The notes under the pieces are model-generated. The model saw only the letters and a program-made list of their open reading frames with translations, made no database searches and was not told where the DNA came from. This document shows positions 60,632-64,000 of a stretch of DNA of 64,000 nucleotides, one piece after another. The stretch's first letter is position 1. Every line of letters starts with the position of its first letter. The stretch is from Dermabacter sp. p3-SID358. GTDB taxonomy: Bacteria; Actinomycetota; Actinomycetes; Actinomycetales; Dermabacteraceae. Location of the stretch: the NCBI RefSeq assembly GCF_025147465.1, contig NZ_JALXOZ010000004.1, forward strand, positions 1 through 64,000, read 5' to 3'. Both the position numbers and the translations under genes were made by a program.

Positions 60632-61162
60632 ATGGACTTTTCGCGCGACCCGGAGAAGAACCACACGCTGTCCGTCCTCGTTGAGAATAAGCCGGGCGTA
60701 CTCACGCGCGTCTCGGCGCTCTTCGCGCGGCGTGGTTACAACATCGCCTCACTCGCCGTGGGACCCACGGAGCACGAGGGAATCTCGCGCATCACGGTCG
60801 TGGTTGAGGTTGACCAGATGCCGCTCGAGCAGATTACGAAGCAGCTCAACAAGCTCGTGAACGTCCTCAAGATCGTGCAGCTTGAGCCGCGCCAGTCGGT
60901 CGAGCGCGAGCTCGTGCTCGTGAAAGTCAAGGCAAACAATCAAACCCGCACATCCGTTCTCGAGATCGTGCAGATGTTCCGTGCCAAGGTCGTTGATGCG
61001 GCCTCCGACTCTGTCACCATCGAGGCGACGGGATCGGCCGACAAGCTCTCGGCGATGCTCTCGATGCTCGAGCAGTTCGGGGTCAAGGAAATCGTCAAGT
61101 CGGGTGCTGTGGCGATTGGCCGTGGGCCGCGCTCGATCACGGACCGCGCGCTGCTCGGGTAG
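60632..61162 (+). CDS. ilvN: Acetolactate synthase, regulatory small subunit
   Basis: This 176-residue subunit has an N-terminal ACT domain (HTLSVLVENKPGVLTRV, about 12-90) and a C-terminal domain. It activates IlvB and makes it sensitive to valine. The length matches the actinobacterial form. ATG 60632 has GAGAGGGAG upstream; a start seven codons earlier would lie inside ilvB. The 128-base gap to ilvC holds an inverted repeat that may be an operator. Confidence 0.95.
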   Translation: MDFSRDPEKNHTLSVLVENKPGVLTRVSALFARRGYNIASLAVGPTEHEGISRITVVVEVDQMPLEQITKQLNKLVNVLKIVQLEPRQSVERELVLVKVKANNQTRTSVLEIVQMFRAKVVDAASDSVTIEATGSADKLSAMLSMLEQFGVKEIVKSGAVAIGRGPRSITDRALLG

Positions 61163-61196
61163 AGCGTGGGAAATCCGACGGCGCCTGTTTCACGAA

Positions 61197-61235
61197 GTTT
61201 CTCAATATGAGACACGTATCCACAAAGTAAGACAC
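61197..61235 (+). promoter_or_regulatory. Dyad and repeated half-site in front of ilvC
   Basis: GTTTCTCA (61197-61204) and TGAGACAC (61208-61215) form a dyad with one mismatch around a three-base centre. A further half-site, TAAGACAC (61228-61235), repeats the right arm 20 bases on, two DNA turns away. This looks like a binding site for a dimeric regulator of ilvC. The regulator is unknown. Confidence 0.45.
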
Positions 61236-61272
61236 GAGGCGGCTAAGCTGCCCTTAACCGATTCACACATGA

Positions 61273-62322
<1,050 letters not shown>

Positions 62323-62372
62323 TCCGCTCTTGTGCCCCGTGCCACACCGCTAGCGCCACCTAAGGAGAAACC

Positions 62373-63428
62373 ATGAGCACACTCGACCTCGCCGTCATTC
62401 CCGGGGACGGGATCGGGCAGGAAGTTGTTCCCGAGGGCCTCAAGGTTCTTCGGGCGGCACTTGAAGGCACGGGGCGCGACCTCGTCACGACTGAATACAA
62501 CCTCGGCGCGAGTCGCTGGCACGAGACCGGCGAGACCCTCACGGACGCCGACCTCGACTCGCTGAAACGCCACGACGCCCTCTTGCTAGGCGCCGTCGGA
62601 CACCCGAGCGTGCCCTCGGGCGTACTCGAGCGCGGACTTCTGCTCAAGCTGCGTTTCGCGTTTGAGCACTACGTGAACCTCCGCCCCACGAGCCTCTTCC
62701 CGCACGTGCAATCCCCGCTCGCGAACCCAGGAGAGGTCGACTTCGTCGTTGTGCGCGAGGGGACCGAGGGTGCTTATGTCGGAGCAGGCGGCTCCCTACG
62801 CGAGGGCGGTGCGCACGAGGTCGCAACCGAGGTCTCAATCAATACGGCCCACGGCGTTGAGCGCGTCGTGCGCTATGCGTTCGAGCTCGCCAAGAAACGC
62901 AGGAAAAAGCTCACTCTCGTGCACAAGCACAACGTGCTCGTGCACGCCGGCCGCCTGTGGAAGCGTATCGTGGACGAGGTAGCCCCCGAATATCCCGATG
63001 TTGAGGTCGATTACTCGCATATCGACGCGATGATGATCTATCTCGTGCAGGATCCCTCGCGCTTCGACGTGATTGTGACCGACAATCTCTTTGGCGACAT
63101 CATTACCGACCTCGCGGGCGCGATCTCGGGCGGCATCGGCCTTTCGGCTTCCGGAAACCTCAATCCCTCGGGCGGGTTCCCCTCGATGTTCGAGCCCGTG
63201 CACGGGAGCGCCCCCGATATTGCAGGCAGGGGCATCGCGAATCCCACCGCGACGATTCTTTCCGTCGCGCTCCTTCTCGAGTCGAGTGGTGAGGACTCCG
63301 CCGCGCGCAAGATCCGCGAAGCCGTGACCGAGGATCTCGCTCAAAATCCGGGCTCGACCCGGACGTGCGCTGAGGTCGGGGACGCGATCGCGAAGGCTGT
63401 GCGAGAAAAGGAGAATGCAGCCTCGTAA
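62373..63428 (+). CDS. leuB: 3-isopropylmalate dehydrogenase
   Basis: This 351-residue, NAD-dependent beta-decarboxylating dehydrogenase acts in the leucine branch. [10 protein letters not shown] at the N-terminus, [22 protein letters not shown] and [15 protein letters not shown] are family marks, and the metal-binding aspartates lie in the last of these. ATG 62373 follows AAGGAG. It sits 50 bases after ilvC and 42 bases before ilvE on the same strand. The other leucine-branch genes leuA, leuC and leuD are not in the window. Confidence 0.96.
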   Translation: MSTLDLAVIPGDGIGQEVVPEGLKVLRAALEGTGRDLVTTEYNLGASRWHETGETLTDADLDSLKRHDALLLGAVGHPSVPSGVLERGLLLKLRFAFEHYVNLRPTSLFPHVQSPLANPGEVDFVVVREGTEGAYVGAGGSLREGGAHEVATEVSINTAHGVERVVRYAFELAKKRRKKLTLVHKHNVLVHAGRLWKRIVDEVAPEYPDVEVDYSHIDAMMIYLVQDPSRFDVIVTDNLFGDIITDLAGAISGGIGLSASGNLNPSGGFPSMFEPVHGSAPDIAGRGIANPTATILSVALLLESSGEDSAARKIREAVTEDLAQNPGSTRTCAEVGDAIAKAVREKENAAS

Positions 63429-63470
63429 ACTGGGAGAATCCACGAAAGCATGTGAGAGGAAAGAAAACCC

Positions 63471-64000
63471 ATGGGTGAGTACCGCGCAAGCTCGGCTCCG
63501 CGTCGAAACTCGAGCGAAGAGCGCGAGCGGATTCTCAAGGACCCTGGATTCGGTGACAACTTCACCGACTACATGGCCCACCAGCGCTGGACCGAGACCG
63601 AAGGGTGGGGCGAGGGAGAGATCCTCCCGTACGGCCCGCTTTCGCTCGAACCCGCCGCGGCGGTTTTCCACTACGCTCAGGAGATTTTTGAAGGTCTCAA
63701 GGCTTTCCGCCACGCCGACGGTAGCGTGTGGACCTTCCGGCCCGAGAAGAACGCCGCGCGCATCCAGAATTCGGCGAGGCGCCTCGCCCTCCCCGAGATT
63801 TCGACCGAGGATTTTCTCGCCTCGCTTCGCGGGGTCGTGAGCGCCGACGAGCCCTGGGTGCCCGAGGGCGGTGAAACGAGCCTCTACCTACGCCCATTTA
63901 TGTTTGCCTCGGAAAACTTCCTTGGGGTGCGCGCCTCGCGCACCGTGGACTACTACGTGATTGCTTCGCCCGCGGGCAACTACTTTCCGCGTGGTATTCA
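63471..64000 (+). CDS. ilvE: Branched-chain amino acid aminotransferase, 3' end cut by the window
   Basis: This PLP fold-IV transaminase makes the final step to Val, Leu and Ile. The first 176 codons are present from ATG 63471 (GAGAGGAAAG upstream) to the right edge. The visible part contains FTDYMAHQRWTE, PYGPLSLEPAAAVFHYAQEIFEGLKAF and LYLRPFMFASENFLGVRAS, all typical of the actinobacterial enzyme; the cofactor lysine lies beyond the edge. It follows leuB and completes the branched-chain run. Confidence 0.94.
   Translation, partial: MGEYRASSAPRRNSSEERERILKDPGFGDNFTDYMAHQRWTETEGWGEGEILPYGPLSLEPAAAVFHYAQEIFEGLKAFRHADGSVWTFRPEKNAARIQNSARRLALPEISTEDFLASLRGVVSADEPWVPEGGETSLYLRPFMFASENFLGVRASRTVDYYVIASPAGNYFPRGI

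Overview
The window comes from a high-GC Gram-positive bacterium (Actinomycetota). The evidence is a strong G/C bias at third codon positions, NucS-type mismatch repair, the GlgE maltosyltransferase, and two gene orders familiar from mycobacteria and streptomycetes: prfA-prmC-tsaC-wecA-atpI-atpBEFHAGDC, and cysteine desulfurase-mnmA-MetE-like-ligA-gatCAB. A Micrococcales member, perhaps Dermabacteraceae-like, fits the overall impression, but that assignment is an inference made without a database search.

Layout. 1-77: tail of an unidentified gene. 173-2431 (minus): fused trehalose-6-phosphate synthase/phosphatase. 2594-7402: lysA-hom-thrC-thrB (lysine and threonine). 7680-14078: rho, rpmE, prfA, prmC, tsaC and a WecA/MraY-type phosphoglycosyltransferase. 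14075-21694: atpI followed by the complete F1Fo ATP synthase operon, closed by a strong terminator. 21767-23647 (minus): nucS-nagA. 23813-26927: an unrecognised membrane protein, a Tat/lipobox lipoprotein and a thioredoxin-fold TPR protein of CnoX type without a CxxC. 27001-33487 (minus): glgX-glgE-glgB (alpha-glucan metabolism). 33622-38940: a MoxR/DUF58/von Willebrand A operon of the Bat type. 38934-42352: cysteine desulfurase, mnmA and a MetE-like protein. 42380-46419 (minus): a second, different MoxR/DUF58 operon. 46578-53176: a membrane protein, ligA, gatC, gatA and gatB. 53293-56731: two tandem sodium:alanine symporter paralogues. 56824-64000: ilvD, then ilvB-ilvN-ilvC-leuB-ilvE (branched-chain amino acids), with ilvE cut by the right edge.

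How it works together. Most of the window is core metabolism and information processing in tightly packed operons, many with ATGA/GTGA/TTGA stop-start overlaps. The clearest regulatory structure is a classical transcription attenuator in front of ilvB: a 12-codon leader peptide carrying Ile-Leu-Leu-Ile-Val, mutually exclusive hairpins and a U-tailed terminator. The less ordinary elements are the two MoxR systems lying within about 13 kb on either side of the tRNA-thiolation genes, a DNA ligase with two extra segments in its helix-hairpin-helix region, an orphan MetE-like protein without metal ligands, and several conspicuous inverted repeats. No insertion sequence, prophage, CRISPR array, rRNA or tRNA gene was seen. 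No stretch longer than about 280 bases lacks a gene. I did not find a clear undescribed defence or mobile system; the best candidates for under-described biology are the 23.8-26.9 kb trio and the two MoxR loci.
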